A stretch of 64,000 nucleotides of DNA from Streptomyces albidoflavus (GTDB lineage Bacteria > Actinomycetota > Actinomycetes > Streptomycetales > Streptomycetaceae): positions 124,001-188,000 of the forward strand of contig NZ_JOII01000010.1 in assembly GCF_000719955.1 (NCBI RefSeq), read 5' to 3'. Below the pieces are notes generated by a model. That model was not told the DNA's origin. It was given only the letters and a program-made list of their open reading frames with translations, and did no database searches. This document shows, in pieces, positions 50,392-58,646 of the stretch. The translations under genes were made by a program, and so were the position numbers. The stretch's first letter is position 1. Each line of letters starts with the position of its first letter.

Positions 50392-50577
50392 TCCGCTTCA
50401 CCCTCTCCCCGCTCCCGGTGTCCCGCACCGGCCGGTGACGCCCCGTGCGGTCTCCCCGCGCACGGCTCCCTGAGACACCCCCGCCGCCCGCCCCGTCGCC
50501 GGGCGCCGGTCCCTCTTCCCGTACGGCTGCCGCCCCGCACGGCCCGTACGTCGTTCCTCGCTTCCCGGAGGTCCCTC
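50392..50577 (+). promoter_or_regulatory. Leader region with hairpins before the sulfonate ABC operon
   Basis: 186 nt between the Cys leader and the permease GTG. Besides the 7-bp stem at 50443-50465, a second pair CGTACGG/CCGTACG lies around 50519-50551. They could act as attenuator and anti-attenuator. GGAGG before the permease GTG is the ribosome site that could be hidden. Confidence 0.45.
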
Positions 50578-51450
50578 GTGCCCCCAGCCCCCGCCGCGCC
50601 GGAACTCCTGGCCGAACCGGGCGCCGCACCCGCTGCCGCGCCCGGACCGGCCAGGAGGCGGCGTCCGTCCGCGCTCTGGCGGCTCGCGCTGCCCTTCGGC
50701 TCGCTCCTGCTCTTCCTCGCCCTGTGGCAGGCGGTGGCCGCCGCGGGCACCTGGAGCGAGACGCTGGTGCCGCCGCCCGCCAAGGTGTGGGACGCCTTCC
50801 TCGCCGTCTCCACCACCCGGGACGGCGTACGCGGCTACAACGGCACCTACCTGGCCGAACACCTCGGGATCAGCCTGCGCCGCATCGCCTTCGGCGCGGG
50901 CGTGGGCATCGTGCTGGGTGTCCTCCTCGGCCTCGTCATGGGCACGGTCCGGTGGGTGCGTTCGCTCTTCGAGCCGTGGATCTCCTTCCTGCGCACCCTG
51001 CCGCCGCTGGCCTACTTCTCGCTCCTGATCGTCTGGCTCGGCATCGACGAGGAGCCGAAGATCACGCTGCTCGCCGTCGCCGCCTTCCCGCCCGTCGCCG
51101 TCGCCACCACGGCGGCCGTCGCGGCCGCGCCCCGCCACCTGGTCGAGGCGGCCCGGGCGCTGGGCGCCTCCCGCTGGGAGGTCGTCAAGGACGTCGTGCT
51201 GCCCTCCGCCCTTCCGGAGACCTTCACCGGCGTCCGGCTGGCCGTGGGCGTGGCGTACTCCTCGCTGGTCGCCGCCGAACTCGTCAACGGCCTGCCCGGC
51301 ATCGGCGGCATGGTCAAGGACGCCGCCAACTACAACAACACCCCGATCGTCCTGGTCGGCATCGCCGCCATCGGCGTCTCCGGCCTACTCATCGACGCCC
51401 TCCTGGTCCGGCTGGAGCGCGCCGTCGTGCCCTGGCGCGGCCGCACCTGA
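50578..51450 (+). CDS. Sulfonate/taurine-type ABC transporter permease (SsuC/TauC-like)
   Basis: A 290-residue permease with a 40-residue polar N-terminus, five or six spans, and the EAA-type loop EAARALGASRWEVVKDVVLPSALPETFTGVRLAVGVAYSS (the coupling helix to the ATPase). This is the BPD type of nitrate/sulfonate/taurine systems. GTG 50578 has GGAGG at 6 nt. It is the first of three genes, permease-binding protein-ATPase, an unusual order. The preceding Cys-Cys leader supports a sulfur substrate; an SsuD monooxygenase is not present here. Confidence 0.87.
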   Translation: MPPAPAAPELLAEPGAAPAAAPGPARRRRPSALWRLALPFGSLLLFLALWQAVAAAGTWSETLVPPPAKVWDAFLAVSTTRDGVRGYNGTYLAEHLGISLRRIAFGAGVGIVLGVLLGLVMGTVRWVRSLFEPWISFLRTLPPLAYFSLLIVWLGIDEEPKITLLAVAAFPPVAVATTAAVAAAPRHLVEAARALGASRWEVVKDVVLPSALPETFTGVRLAVGVAYSSLVAAELVNGLPGIGGMVKDAANYNNTPIVLVGIAAIGVSGLLIDALLVRLERAVVPWRGRT

Positions 51451-51527
51451 GCCCGCCTGTCCCCGGACTCCGTCCCGTGTTTCCCCGTCGTTTCCCCGTC
51501 CCCGTTCCCGTACAGAAACGGTCTCCC

Positions 51528-52607
51528 ATGTCTCCTTCCGTCTTCCGCGCCTCTCCTGCCGGGCCGTCCCGCCGGCCCTCCCGTCGTGCCGTGCTGGCCG
51601 CCGTGCTCGGCGGGGCGGCCACGCTCGCCGTCGCCGGGTGCTCCTCGTCCGGGGACGCGGCGGCGGGGCAGAAGAAGCGGCTCCGCATCGGCTACTTCGC
51701 CTTTCCCAGCGGCGATCTCCTGGTGAAGAACCGGGGATTGCTGGAGAAGGCGCTGCCGGACCACACCATCAGCTGGGTCAAGTTCGACTCGGGCGCCGGG
51801 GTCAACCAGGCGTTCATCGGCAAGTCGCTGGAGATCGCCGCCCTCGGCTCCAGCCCGTTCGCCCGCGGGGTCTCGGGCTCCTCGCCGATCCCGTACAAGG
51901 TCGCCTTCATCCTCGACGTGGCCGGGGAGAACGAGGCACTCGTGGCGCGCAAGGGCACCGGCATCACGACGGTGGCCGGGCTCAAGGGGAAGAAGGTCGC
52001 GACGCCCTTCGCCTCCACCTCGCACTACAGCCTGCTGGCCGCGCTGGAAGAGGCCGGACTGAAGGCGTCCGACGTCGAACTCCTCGACCTGCAGCCGCAG
52101 CCGATCCTCGCCGCCTGGGAGCGCGGTGACATCGACGCCGCCTACGTCTGGCTCCCGACCCTGGACGAACTGCGGGAGACCGGTACCCAGTTGACGAGCA
52201 GCAAGGAGATCGGCGAGGGCGGCAGGCCCACCCTGGATCTGGCCGTGGTCTCCGAGGAACTCATAGCCCGCGATCCCGAGGCGATCGAGACCTGGCGCAA
52301 GGTCGAGGCCGAGGGGCTGCGCCTGCTCAAGTCCGACCCCGAGGGCTCGGCCAAGTCCATCGCCGCCGAACTCGGCATCAGCCTGGCCGACGCCAAGGCC
52401 CAGCTCGCGCAAGGGGTGTTCCTCACGCCCGAGGAGGTCGCCTCGGCCGACTGGCTCGGCACCGAGGGCAAGCCCGGCAAGCTCGCCGCGTACCTCGCCG
52501 ACACCGGGAAGTTCCTCGCCGGGCAGAAGCAGATCGACGCCGCCCCCTCCACGGCGGCCCTGCGGGACGCGCTCTACCTGAAGGGGCTGCCCGATGGCCT
52601 CAAGTGA
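51528..52607 (+). CDS. Sulfonate/taurine-type ABC substrate-binding lipoprotein
   Basis: A 359-residue lipoprotein. The signal reads SRRPSRRAVLAAVLGGAATLAVAGC with a twin-arginine and lipobox VAGC, so Tat export and lipidation are likely. The mature part has SsuA/TauA features: GAGVNQAFIGKSLEIAALGSSP, VAGLKGKKVATPF, and ERGDIDAAYVWLP. It delivers substrate to the permease. Stop overlaps the ATPase start by 14 nt. ATG 51528 is the first start before the signal; the ribosome site is weak. Substrate may be taurine or another alkanesulfonate. Confidence 0.88.
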   Translation: MSPSVFRASPAGPSRRPSRRAVLAAVLGGAATLAVAGCSSSGDAAAGQKKRLRIGYFAFPSGDLLVKNRGLLEKALPDHTISWVKFDSGAGVNQAFIGKSLEIAALGSSPFARGVSGSSPIPYKVAFILDVAGENEALVARKGTGITTVAGLKGKKVATPFASTSHYSLLAALEEAGLKASDVELLDLQPQPILAAWERGDIDAAYVWLPTLDELRETGTQLTSSKEIGEGGRPTLDLAVVSEELIARDPEAIETWRKVEAEGLRLLKSDPEGSAKSIAAELGISLADAKAQLAQGVFLTPEEVASADWLGTEGKPGKLAAYLADTGKFLAGQKQIDAAPSTAALRDALYLKGLPDGLK

Positions 52608-53397
52608 CCTCTCCGGCCCCGCCACCGAACGCCCCGGCGGCGTACGGCTGACCGGGGTGAGCCACCGTTACGGACGGGGCGGGGACGCGGTGACCGCCGT
52701 CGGCCCGCTCGACCTGACCGTGCCGCCGGGCGAGTTCCTGGTCCTCGTCGGCGCCTCCGGCTGCGGCAAGAGCACCCTGCTGCGGCTGATCGCCGGGTTC
52801 GAGCGGCCCACCCACGGCACCGTCCAGGTCTCGGGAGCCGCGCCCCGGCCCGGACAGGGGGCGGGCGTCGTCTTCCAGCAGCCCCGCCTCTTCCCGTGGC
52901 GCACCGTCGAGGGCAACATCGACGTGGCCCTGCGGTACGCGGGCGTCCCAAGGCAGGAGTGGCCCGAGCGGCGTGCCGCCCTGCTGGAGCGGGTCGGGCT
53001 CCAGGGTGTCGGCAGGCGCCGGATCTGGGAAGTCTCCGGCGGGCAGCAGCAGCGCGTCGCCATCGCCCGCGCGCTCGCCGCCGAGAACCCGCTCTTCCTC
53101 CTCGACGAGCCCTTCGCCGCCCTGGACGCCCTGACCCGCGAATCCCTCCAGGAGGACGTACGGCGCGTCACGGCCCAGACCGGCCGCACCGCCGTCTTCG
53201 TGACCCACTCCGCCGACGAGGCCGTCTTTCTCGGCTCCCGGGTGGTGGTGCTCAGCAAGCGCCCGGGCCGGGTCGTCCTGGACCTGCCCATCCCGCTGCC
53301 GCGCACCGGCGCCACCCCGGAGGAGCTGCGGGCTTCGGCCGACTTCGCCGCGCTGCGTGCCCGCGTCACCCAGGAGGTGAAGGCGGCGGCGGCCTGA
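52594..53397 (+). CDS. Sulfonate/taurine-type ABC transporter ATPase (SsuB/TauB-like)
   Basis: A 267-residue ATPase with Walker [11 protein letters not shown]-loop [10 protein letters not shown] typical of SsuB/TauB/NrtD, signature SGGQQQRVA, Walker [12 protein letters not shown] and switch His VTHSADEA. It powers import by the preceding permease and binding protein. ATG 52594 overlaps the binding-protein stop by 14 nt. The operon ends at a strong 17-bp hairpin at 53406. Confidence 0.93.
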   Translation: MASSDLSGPATERPGGVRLTGVSHRYGRGGDAVTAVGPLDLTVPPGEFLVLVGASGCGKSTLLRLIAGFERPTHGTVQVSGAAPRPGQGAGVVFQQPRLFPWRTVEGNIDVALRYAGVPRQEWPERRAALLERVGLQGVGRRRIWEVSGGQQQRVAIARALAAENPLFLLDEPFAALDALTRESLQEDVRRVTAQTGRTAVFVTHSADEAVFLGSRVVVLSKRPGRVVLDLPIPLPRTGATPEELRASADFAALRARVTQEVKAAAA

Positions 53398-53405
53398 ACC
53401 CGCGC

Positions 53406-53451
53406 CCGTCACCGTGGACCGGCCGGCCGCCGTGCCGGTCCACGGTGACGG
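53406..53451 (+). terminator. Terminator after the sulfonate ABC operon
   Basis: A perfect 17-bp stem (53406-53422 with 53435-53451) around a 12-nt loop, 9 nt after the ATPase stop. Confidence 0.85.
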
Positions 53452-53501
53452 CGCCGGCCGTGGCCGGGGCACGGACCGGTGGCGTAGCCTGACGGGCCAG
53501 T

Positions 53502-53523
53502 GGACAAGTTTGACTACTTGTCC
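53502..53523. promoter_or_regulatory. Perfect palindromic operator upstream of the VOC gene
   Basis: Arms GGACAAGT (53502-53509) and ACTTGTCC (53516-53523) around TTGACT. A -10-like TAGCCT lies at 53485-53490, putting the operator at or just after the transcription start, suited to repression. The family of the binding regulator is unknown (TetR or MarR likely). Confidence 0.6.
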
Positions 53524-53547
53524 TGGCCCCTCGGTGAGGAGGACCGC

Positions 53548-54291
53548 GTGAGTGGTGAGAGAACGGTGCCGTTGCTGCCCTGCCGGTCGGTCGACGAGAT
53601 CGCCGGCTTCTACACGATGCTGGGCTTCACCCGCACCTACCGCCAGGAGCGCCCGAACGCGTACGTGGTGATGGAGCGGGACGATCTCCACCTGCACTTC
53701 TTCGGCATGCCCGGCTTCCGCCCGGAGGACTTGTACGGGAGCTGTCTCGTGGTGGTGCCCGACATCGTGGAGCTCTTCGACGCCTTCGCTGCCAGGATGC
53801 GGGCCGCCCACGGCAAGCTGCTGGTCTCCGGAATTCCCCGGATGACCCGGCCGCGCCGGCGGAAGAACGCCGAGGGCGTGACCGGGTTCGCCGTGATCGA
53901 CCCCGGCGGGAACTGGATCAGGTTCACCGCGGGGGCGGACGACGCCCCGGCCGGGCCCGGGCCCGGCGGGCTCACCGGGGCGCTGCACAACGCCGTGGTC
54001 ATGGGCGACTCGCGCGGCGACCACGAGCGGGCCGCCCGCCTGCTGGACCACGCCCTCCGCCGGCACGAGGCCACCGCCGGCCCCGCCGAACTGGTGGAGG
54101 CACTGGCCTACCGCGCCGAACTCGCGGCGCGTGCGGAAGACGCCCCGGGTGTACGGGAGTTCCTCGCCCGTGCCGAGGGGGTCCCCCTCGACGAGGCCGG
54201 GCGGCGGGCGTCGGCCGGCACCCTGACCGCCCTTCGCGACCTGGAGGCCCCCTTCTCCGCCCGGCCCGTGCCGGTCAGGCCGGCTGACTGA
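53548..54291 (+). CDS. VOC (glyoxalase/bleomycin-resistance fold) protein with helical extension
   Basis: A 247-residue protein. Residues 5-130 form a VOC domain (LLPCRSVDEIAGFYTMLGFTRTYRQERPNAYVVMERDDLHLHFF and later VTGFAVIDPGGNWIRF, with the metal/ligand positions of the family). The C-terminal about 100 residues are helical and TPR-like (DHERAARLLDHALRRHEA...). GTG 53548 has GAGGAGG at 5 nt. The palindrome just upstream indicates control by a repressor. It overlaps the DUF2267 gene tail by 17 nt. Substrate is unknown. Confidence 0.8.
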   Translation: MSGERTVPLLPCRSVDEIAGFYTMLGFTRTYRQERPNAYVVMERDDLHLHFFGMPGFRPEDLYGSCLVVVPDIVELFDAFAARMRAAHGKLLVSGIPRMTRPRRRKNAEGVTGFAVIDPGGNWIRFTAGADDAPAGPGPGGLTGALHNAVVMGDSRGDHERAARLLDHALRRHEATAGPAELVEALAYRAELAARAEDAPGVREFLARAEGVPLDEAGRRASAGTLTALRDLEAPFSARPVPVRPAD

Positions 54292-54712
54292 GTTCCGCCC
54301 GGCCGAAGAGCAGGGCGTGGCCGGGTGGAAGCTGGTCGAGGAGGTCGTCCAGGAGGTCGGGGCCCGCCAGGTCGGCGACGACGGTGAGGACCGAGCCGGT
54401 GTCCCAGCGGGTGGTGGCGAGGGAGGCGCCGCTGCGCGCGGCCAGCTCCGCCACCAGTTCCTGCCCGGTCAGGGGAGCGGTGGCGGGTATCTCGCGGACG
54501 AGGAGGCGGGCCGCTTCGGCGGGCAGCCGCGCGGCCAGGGCGACGCGCCCCTCCCCGCCGAGCTGGCGGCCCAGCCCGGCCAGCACGAGGCGCGCGGCCT
54601 CCTCGGCCCGCTCCCGGGTCGGGTAGACGCCCTGGTAGCGGACGGCCTCCAGGAACTGAGTCCACTCGGGCGCCGGGGCGGGGAAGACGGTCTGGTGGGG
54701 GCCGTGGGGCAC
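54275..54712 (-). CDS. DUF2267 family protein
   Basis: A 145-residue protein with the DUF2267 pattern: WTQFLEAVRYQGVYPTRERAEEAARLVLAGLGRQLGGEGRVALAARLPAEAARLL, then DQLPPGHALLFG at the C-terminus. GTG 54712 has AAAGG 9 nt upstream; the in-frame ORF continues farther but is not coding-like there. It follows hsp18 in the same direction, separated by a strong terminator hairpin, so it is probably transcribed separately. Function is unknown; such genes often occur near stress genes. Confidence 0.78.
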   Translation of the reverse strand: MPHGPHQTVFPAPAPEWTQFLEAVRYQGVYPTRERAEEAARLVLAGLGRQLGGEGRVALAARLPAEAARLLVREIPATAPLTGQELVAELAARSGASLATTRWDTGSVLTVVADLAGPDLLDDLLDQLPPGHALLFGRAELSQPA

Positions 54713-54770
54713 TGCTGGTCGCCTTTCGTGTCGGAGGGGGCAGCCGGGGTTCGGCTGCCGGGGAGGGTGC

Positions 54771-54816
54771 GCCGCCCGGGCCCCGGACGCACGTGGCGTC
54801 ACGGGGCCCGGGCGGC
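54771..54816 (-). terminator. Terminator downstream of hsp18
   Basis: A perfect 15-bp stem (54771-54785 with 54802-54816) whose 16-nt loop contains a further 5-bp hairpin. It lies 17 nt beyond the hsp18 stop. Confidence 0.85.
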
Positions 54817-54832
54817 AGGGGGGGCGGTCGGC

Positions 54833-55264
54833 TCAGCCGGTGATCTGCCGGTGGGACTCGCCCTGGCCGACCTTGACCCGGCGGCGCTTGGCGCGCTCGG
54901 CGATCGGGATGCGCAGGGTCAGCACGCCCGCGTCGTAGTCGGCCCGCACCTGCTCGGTGTCGAGGGTGTCGGCGAGGACGAGCTGCCGGGAGAAGACACC
55001 GAGAGGCCGTTCGGCGACCTCCATCCGTACGTGCTCCGCGTTGCCCGCCGGGCGCCGTTCGGCCTTGACGGTGAGCATGTTGCGCTCGATGTCGATCTCG
55101 ATCGCCTCCGGGTCGACGCCCGGCAGGTCGAAGGAGACCACGTACGTGTCGCCCTCGCGGCACGCGTCCATCGGCATCGCCGTCGGCCGGCTCCAGGTGC
55201 CGGGGGCGGTCAGCTCGCGGGTGATCCGGTCGAACTCGCGGAAGGGGTCAGTGCGCATCAGCAT
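54833..55264 (-). CDS. hsp18: Small heat-shock protein Hsp18 (Hsp20 family)
   Basis: A 143-residue alpha-crystallin chaperone: an N-terminal MLMRTDPFREFDRITRELT, the crystallin core (DTYVVSFDLPGVDPEAIEIDIERNMLTVKAERR), and the GVLTLRIPIAE IxI-type C-terminus. It holds unfolded proteins under heat. ATG 55264 follows GGAGGTG. It is divergent from rheA, and the RheA operator lies in between, as in Streptomyces albus where RheA represses hsp18 and is heat-inactivated (recalled). A terminator follows. Confidence 0.93.
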   Translation of the reverse strand: MLMRTDPFREFDRITRELTAPGTWSRPTAMPMDACREGDTYVVSFDLPGVDPEAIEIDIERNMLTVKAERRPAGNAEHVRMEVAERPLGVFSRQLVLADTLDTEQVRADYDAGVLTLRIPIAERAKRRRVKVGQGESHRQITG

Positions 55265-55328
55265 GAGTGAACACCTCCAGAAGTCCAGGCAGTTGATGCC
55301 ATGCGCTTCGCTTGGCACCGTTGTAACA

Positions 55329-55347
55329 TGTCATCCGAACGATGACA
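55329..55347. promoter_or_regulatory. RheA operator
   Basis: TGTCATC-N5-GATGACA, exactly the inverted repeat reported for RheA at the hsp18 promoter, located 65 nt upstream of hsp18 and 68 nt upstream of rheA. A second imperfect copy (ATCGGATGACGA) follows around 55363. Confidence 0.85.
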
Positions 55348-55414
55348 AGCAAGCCGTCGTCCATCGGATGACGACCCGGAGTGCGCGACACGGCCGCGCG
55401 GCACAGGAGGCCCC

Positions 55415-56089
55415 ATGACCACCGCCGACCGCCCCACCCCCGGCCCCACCGGACGGGCCGGCCCGCCCTTCACCCCCGACCCGGCCTCCTTCCTGGCCGT
55501 CGCGGGCGCCCTGGAGGTCATCCGGGACGCCGTCGACGCCGCCGAGTCCGGCACAGCCGGGAGCGGCGGCGGGGGAGCGGGGGCCGAGGACGTCCTCGCC
55601 AGCCTGCTCCTGCTGCGCCAACTGCGGGAGCAGCTCGCCGTCTGGGAACCCGGCCTCGTCGAGACGGCCCGCGAGGCGGGCGCCAGCTGGGCCGAGCTGG
55701 CCCACCCCCTGGGCGTCGCCAGCCGCCAGGCCGCCGAACGCCGCTACCTGCGCAACCGCCCCGGCGCCTCGGGCACCACCGGCGAGCAGCGCGTCCAGGC
55801 CACCCGCGAACGCCGCGCCGCCGACCGCGACCGCACCGCCTGGGCCCGGCGCAACGCCGCCGACCTGCGCCGCCTGGCCGCCCAGATCACCAGCCTCACC
55901 GGCCTGCCCGCCGCCGCCCGCCTCCCCGTCGCCCGCCTCGACCAGGCCCTCGCCCACGACGACCCGGCCGCCCTCCTCGGCCCCCTCCGCGAGGCCGCGC
56001 CCCCGCTCCGCTCCGCCCACCCCGAACTGGCCGGCCGGATCGATGCCCTGTCCGGCCCCGACGGCACGGCCTCGTCCGGGCGGTCCTGA
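55415..56089 (+). CDS. rheA: RheA-like repressor of hsp18
   Basis: A 224-residue basic, Ala-rich protein, close to the size recalled for RheA of S. albus (225 residues). Segments match HSP18-regulator proteins: ALEVIRDAVDAAESG, LLLLRQLREQLAVWEPGLVETAREAGASWAELAHPLGVASRQAAERRYLRNR with a winged or HTH-like stretch near residues 90-110. RheA is a self-sensing thermometer repressor. ATG 55415 has AGGAGG nearby. The divergent layout with hsp18 and a perfect TGTCATC-N5-GATGACA operator support the call. Confidence 0.88.
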   Translation: MTTADRPTPGPTGRAGPPFTPDPASFLAVAGALEVIRDAVDAAESGTAGSGGGGAGAEDVLASLLLLRQLREQLAVWEPGLVETAREAGASWAELAHPLGVASRQAAERRYLRNRPGASGTTGEQRVQATRERRAADRDRTAWARRNAADLRRLAAQITSLTGLPAAARLPVARLDQALAHDDPAALLGPLREAAPPLRSAHPELAGRIDALSGPDGTASSGRS

Positions 56090-56144
56090 CCCGCGCCCGG
56101 CGCTCTCGCGTGCGAGGCGGACCCCCGTACCGCAGACTGCGGCT

Positions 56145-56783
56145 GTGACAGAGCGGCGGCAGCGGTTCGAGGGGTGGATCGCCGGGGTCGGGACCGGCTC
56201 CGGTACGCGACTGGTGCTCGGGCACTGGGAGCGGTCGCCGTTCGGCGCGTTCAGCGACGTGATGGTGGAGGAGGCCGGCGGGCGGCGCACCCTGCTCGCG
56301 CCCACCGCCGAGGTGGCCGCCTACGTGGCCGCCACCTACCGGTTCGAGGAGGTGGCGGTCGTCGCGGTCCGGGTCACGGCTGCCGGCCCCCGGTGGCAGG
56401 TGGCGGCCGGGCCGCTGCGGCTGGAGTTCACCACCGGCCGCCGGACCGTGCTGGGCCTGCTGCTGCGCGCCGTACCCGCGCCGCTCGGCCGGCTCCCCGC
56501 CTGGGCGGCGCTGCTCGACGGCCCGGCGCGGCTGCTGCCGGGCGTACGGACCCGGGGGAGTGCGGGCGGGGGACGGCGTGAGTGGTACGGCGCGCACGAC
56601 CTGCGGCGGATCACCGCCGCGCGGGCGACCTGGCGGGACCGGGAGCTGGGGGCGCTCGCCCCCGTGGAGCCGCCGGTCGCCTTCGGGTTCGGCTCCACAC
56701 CGCGCCGGCCCGCCCTGGTCCGGGTGACGACCACGGTGGAGACGGCCCGGTCCCGTCCCCGGAGAGGTGCGGGAGACGGGTGA
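56145..56783 (+). CDS. Hypothetical protein
   Basis: A 212-residue protein. The first 110 residues have a beta-rich look (RFEGWIAGVGTGSGTRLVLGHWERSPFGAFSDVMVE and VAVVAVRVTAAGPRWQVAAGPLRLEF) with no membrane segment; the C-terminus is basic. I do not recognise a family. GTG 56145 has no Shine-Dalgarno; a CAGACT 6 nt before it may be a -10 of a leaderless mRNA. It lies between rheA and clpP3 in the same direction and might be part of the stress regulon. Confidence 0.6.
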   Translation: MTERRQRFEGWIAGVGTGSGTRLVLGHWERSPFGAFSDVMVEEAGGRRTLLAPTAEVAAYVAATYRFEEVAVVAVRVTAAGPRWQVAAGPLRLEFTTGRRTVLGLLLRAVPAPLGRLPAWAALLDGPARLLPGVRTRGSAGGGRREWYGAHDLRRITAARATWRDRELGALAPVEPPVAFGFGSTPRRPALVRVTTTVETARSRPRRGAGDG

Positions 56784-56821
56784 TCAGGCCCCGTTTCTGG
56801 GCGGGCTCTGCCCGTGGCGAA

Positions 56822-56836
56822 TCTGCTCCCGGCAGA
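56822..56836. promoter_or_regulatory. Candidate PopR/ClgR-type box upstream of clpP3
   Basis: Palindrome TCTGC-TCCCG-GCAGA, 86 nt before the clpP3 start. A related half (CTCTGCCC) lies around 56806. PopR activates clpP3-clpP4 in Streptomyces; the box is proposed by position and symmetry only. Confidence 0.45.
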
Positions 56837-56921
56837 GAACCGGTTCCGGCTGTCCGGCGGCGGCCAGAGTGAGGTCACCGGGGCGCGTCGGCGTCCCGTA
56901 CCGGACCTGAGGAGAACGGAC

Positions 56922-57557
56922 ATGGCGCCCTCGCACCCCGCCTGGTCGGCCGCTGAGGCGGAGACCGCACCCACCCGCTACGACGACCAGCTCGCCGGAC
57001 AACTGCTCACCCAGCGCATCGTCCTGCTCGGCACCCAGGTCGACGAGACCTCCGCCAACCGGGTCTGCGCCCAGCTGCTCCTGCTGTCGGCGGAGGACCC
57101 GCGCACCGACATCAGCCTGTACATCAACAGCCCCGGCGGCTCGGTCACCGCCGGGCTCGCCATCTACGACACGATGCGGCTGATCCCCAACGACGTGTCG
57201 ACGCTCGCCATGGGGTTCGCCGCCAGCATGGGCCAGTTCCTGCTGACGGTGGGAACGGCCGGCAAGCGGTTCGCGCTGCCCAACGCGCGCATCATGATGC
57301 ACCAGCCCTCGGCGGGCATCGGCGGATCCGCCGCCGACATCGCCATCCAGGCCGAGAACCTGGAGTTCACCAAGCGCGCCATCGAGCGGCTGACGGCCGA
57401 GCACACCGGCCGCAGCGAGGCCGAGATCAGCCGGGACAGCGACCGCGACCGCTGGTTCACCGCAGAACAGGCCAAGGAGTACGGGATGGTGGACCGGGTC
57501 GTCCACACCCTGGACGACGTCCGCCCCTCCGGCGCGCGGCGGAAGGCGGGGATCTGA
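56922..57557 (+). CDS. clpP3: ATP-dependent Clp protease proteolytic subunit ClpP3
   Basis: A 211-residue ClpP with an intact triad: Ser102 in GFAASMGQF, His127 in IMMHQPSAG, and Asp in [12 protein letters not shown]. The N-terminus is longer than E. coli ClpP and may be processed. It forms tetradecamers that degrade proteins fed by Clp ATPases. Followed after 1 nt by clpP4 and then the convergent popR gene, it matches the clpP3-clpP4 operon of Streptomyces that is switched on when ClpP1-ClpP2 fail (recalled). ATG 56922 follows GAGGAG. Confidence 0.93.
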   Translation: MAPSHPAWSAAEAETAPTRYDDQLAGQLLTQRIVLLGTQVDETSANRVCAQLLLLSAEDPRTDISLYINSPGGSVTAGLAIYDTMRLIPNDVSTLAMGFAASMGQFLLTVGTAGKRFALPNARIMMHQPSAGIGGSAADIAIQAENLEFTKRAIERLTAEHTGRSEAEISRDSDRDRWFTAEQAKEYGMVDRVVHTLDDVRPSGARRKAGI

Positions 57558-57558
57558 C

Positions 57559-58161
57559 ATGGCGCAGTACACGATCCCGACCGTCGTCGAGCGCACCGCC
57601 CGCGGCGAGCGGGCCTTCGACATCTACAGCAGTCTGCTCTCCGAGCGGATCATCTTCCTCGGCACCGAGATCGACGACGGCGTCGCCAACGTCGTCATCG
57701 CCCAGCTCCTCCACCTGGAGTCGGTCGCGCCCGACCAGGAGATCGCGCTGTACATCAATTCGCCCGGCGGCTCGTACACCTCGCTGATGGCGGTCTACGA
57801 CACGATGACCTTCGTGTCGGCGCCCCTGTCGACCTTCTGCGTGGGCCAGGCCGCCTCCACCGCCGCCGTGCTGCTCGCGGGCGGCGACCCGGGCCGGCGG
57901 CTGATCCTGGAGCACGCGCGGGTGCTGCTCGGGCAGCCGGCCAGCGGCGGCAGCCAGGGCACCGTCTCCGACCTGACGGTGCAGGCCAAGGAGGTAGCCC
58001 GGGTCCGCAGCCAGACCGAGGAGGTCCTCTCCCGCCACACCGGGCACAGCGTGGAGCGGCTGCGGTCGGACATGGACCGGGACAAGGTCTTCACCGCCGA
58101 GGAGGCCGTCGCCTACGGCCTCGCGGACGAGGTGCTGACCCGCAGGCGTCCGCGGGGCTGA
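57559..58161 (+). CDS. clpP4: ClpP4, Clp protease subunit with catalytic His replaced
   Basis: A 200-residue ClpP-like protein. The nucleophile Ser100 ([10 protein letters not shown]) and Asp (SDMDRDKVF) are present, but the His position reads LLGQPASGG: Gly125 replaces His of the usual HQP. It should be unable to cleave by itself and probably acts as the regulatory or docking partner of ClpP3. ATG 57559 is 1 nt after the clpP3 stop. A strong hairpin ends the operon. Clp-type complexes with unequal subunits are known in actinobacteria. Confidence 0.9.
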   Translation: MAQYTIPTVVERTARGERAFDIYSSLLSERIIFLGTEIDDGVANVVIAQLLHLESVAPDQEIALYINSPGGSYTSLMAVYDTMTFVSAPLSTFCVGQAASTAAVLLAGGDPGRRLILEHARVLLGQPASGGSQGTVSDLTVQAKEVARVRSQTEEVLSRHTGHSVERLRSDMDRDKVFTAEEAVAYGLADEVLTRRRPRG

Positions 58162-58198
58162 GAGGCGGGCCCCGGTACGGGGGTCCGGGGCCCGCCTC
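58162..58198. terminator. Bidirectional terminator between clpP4 and popR
   Basis: A perfect 14-bp stem (58162-58175 with 58185-58198) and 9-nt loop, between two convergent genes. Confidence 0.88.
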
Positions 58199-58205
58199 GA
58201 CGGCC

Positions 58206-58646
58206 TCAGGCGGCCAGCCGGACCTGTGCCCGGGCCGGGCCGCTCCCGGCCTGCGGGCGGCCGGGCAGCCGGGTCACGCTCGCCACCCGCAGCGGAGCCA
58301 CCGGTGCGGCGGACGCCTCGGGCCGGGTGCGGCGGTCCGCCGGGACCAGGTCGCGCTGGGTCAGGGCGAGCAGATCCGCGAGGCTCAGCCCGAGCGCCCC
58401 GGCGGCTGCCGCCAGCACCTCCGAGGAGGCTTCCTTGCGGCCGCGCTCGACCTCGGAGAGGTACGGCATGGAGATCCGCGCGGCCTCGGAGACCTCCTTG
58501 AGGGTGCGGCCCTGCGCCTGGCGTTCACCGCGCAGCGCGCCGCCCACCACCTGCCGCCAGAGTGGTTCCTTCGCCGCCTGTCCGCGCGGGCGGGGGCCGG
58601 GGCTCCGGTGGGCGTCGGGCTGCGGGTTCGCCGAGTGGTTGCTCAC
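58206..58646 (-). CDS. popR: PopR-like XRE regulator of the second clpP operon
   Basis: A 146-residue regulator: an N-terminal basic region and an XRE HTH ([47 protein letters not shown], residues 48-94) strongly similar to ClgR/PopR as I recall them, then a disordered C-terminus whose ending (ARAQVRLAA) resembles ClpP-degron type tails (Ala-Ala terminal). PopR activates clpP3-clpP4 and is degraded by ClpP1-ClpP2. GTG 58646 has no ribosome site; TAGGCT lies 6 nt before it, so the mRNA is probably leaderless. It is convergent with clpP4. Confidence 0.85.
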   Translation of the reverse strand: MSNHSANPQPDAHRSPGPRPRGQAAKEPLWRQVVGGALRGERQAQGRTLKEVSEAARISMPYLSEVERGRKEASSEVLAAAAGALGLSLADLLALTQRDLVPADRRTRPEASAAPVAPLRVASVTRLPGRPQAGSGPARAQVRLAA

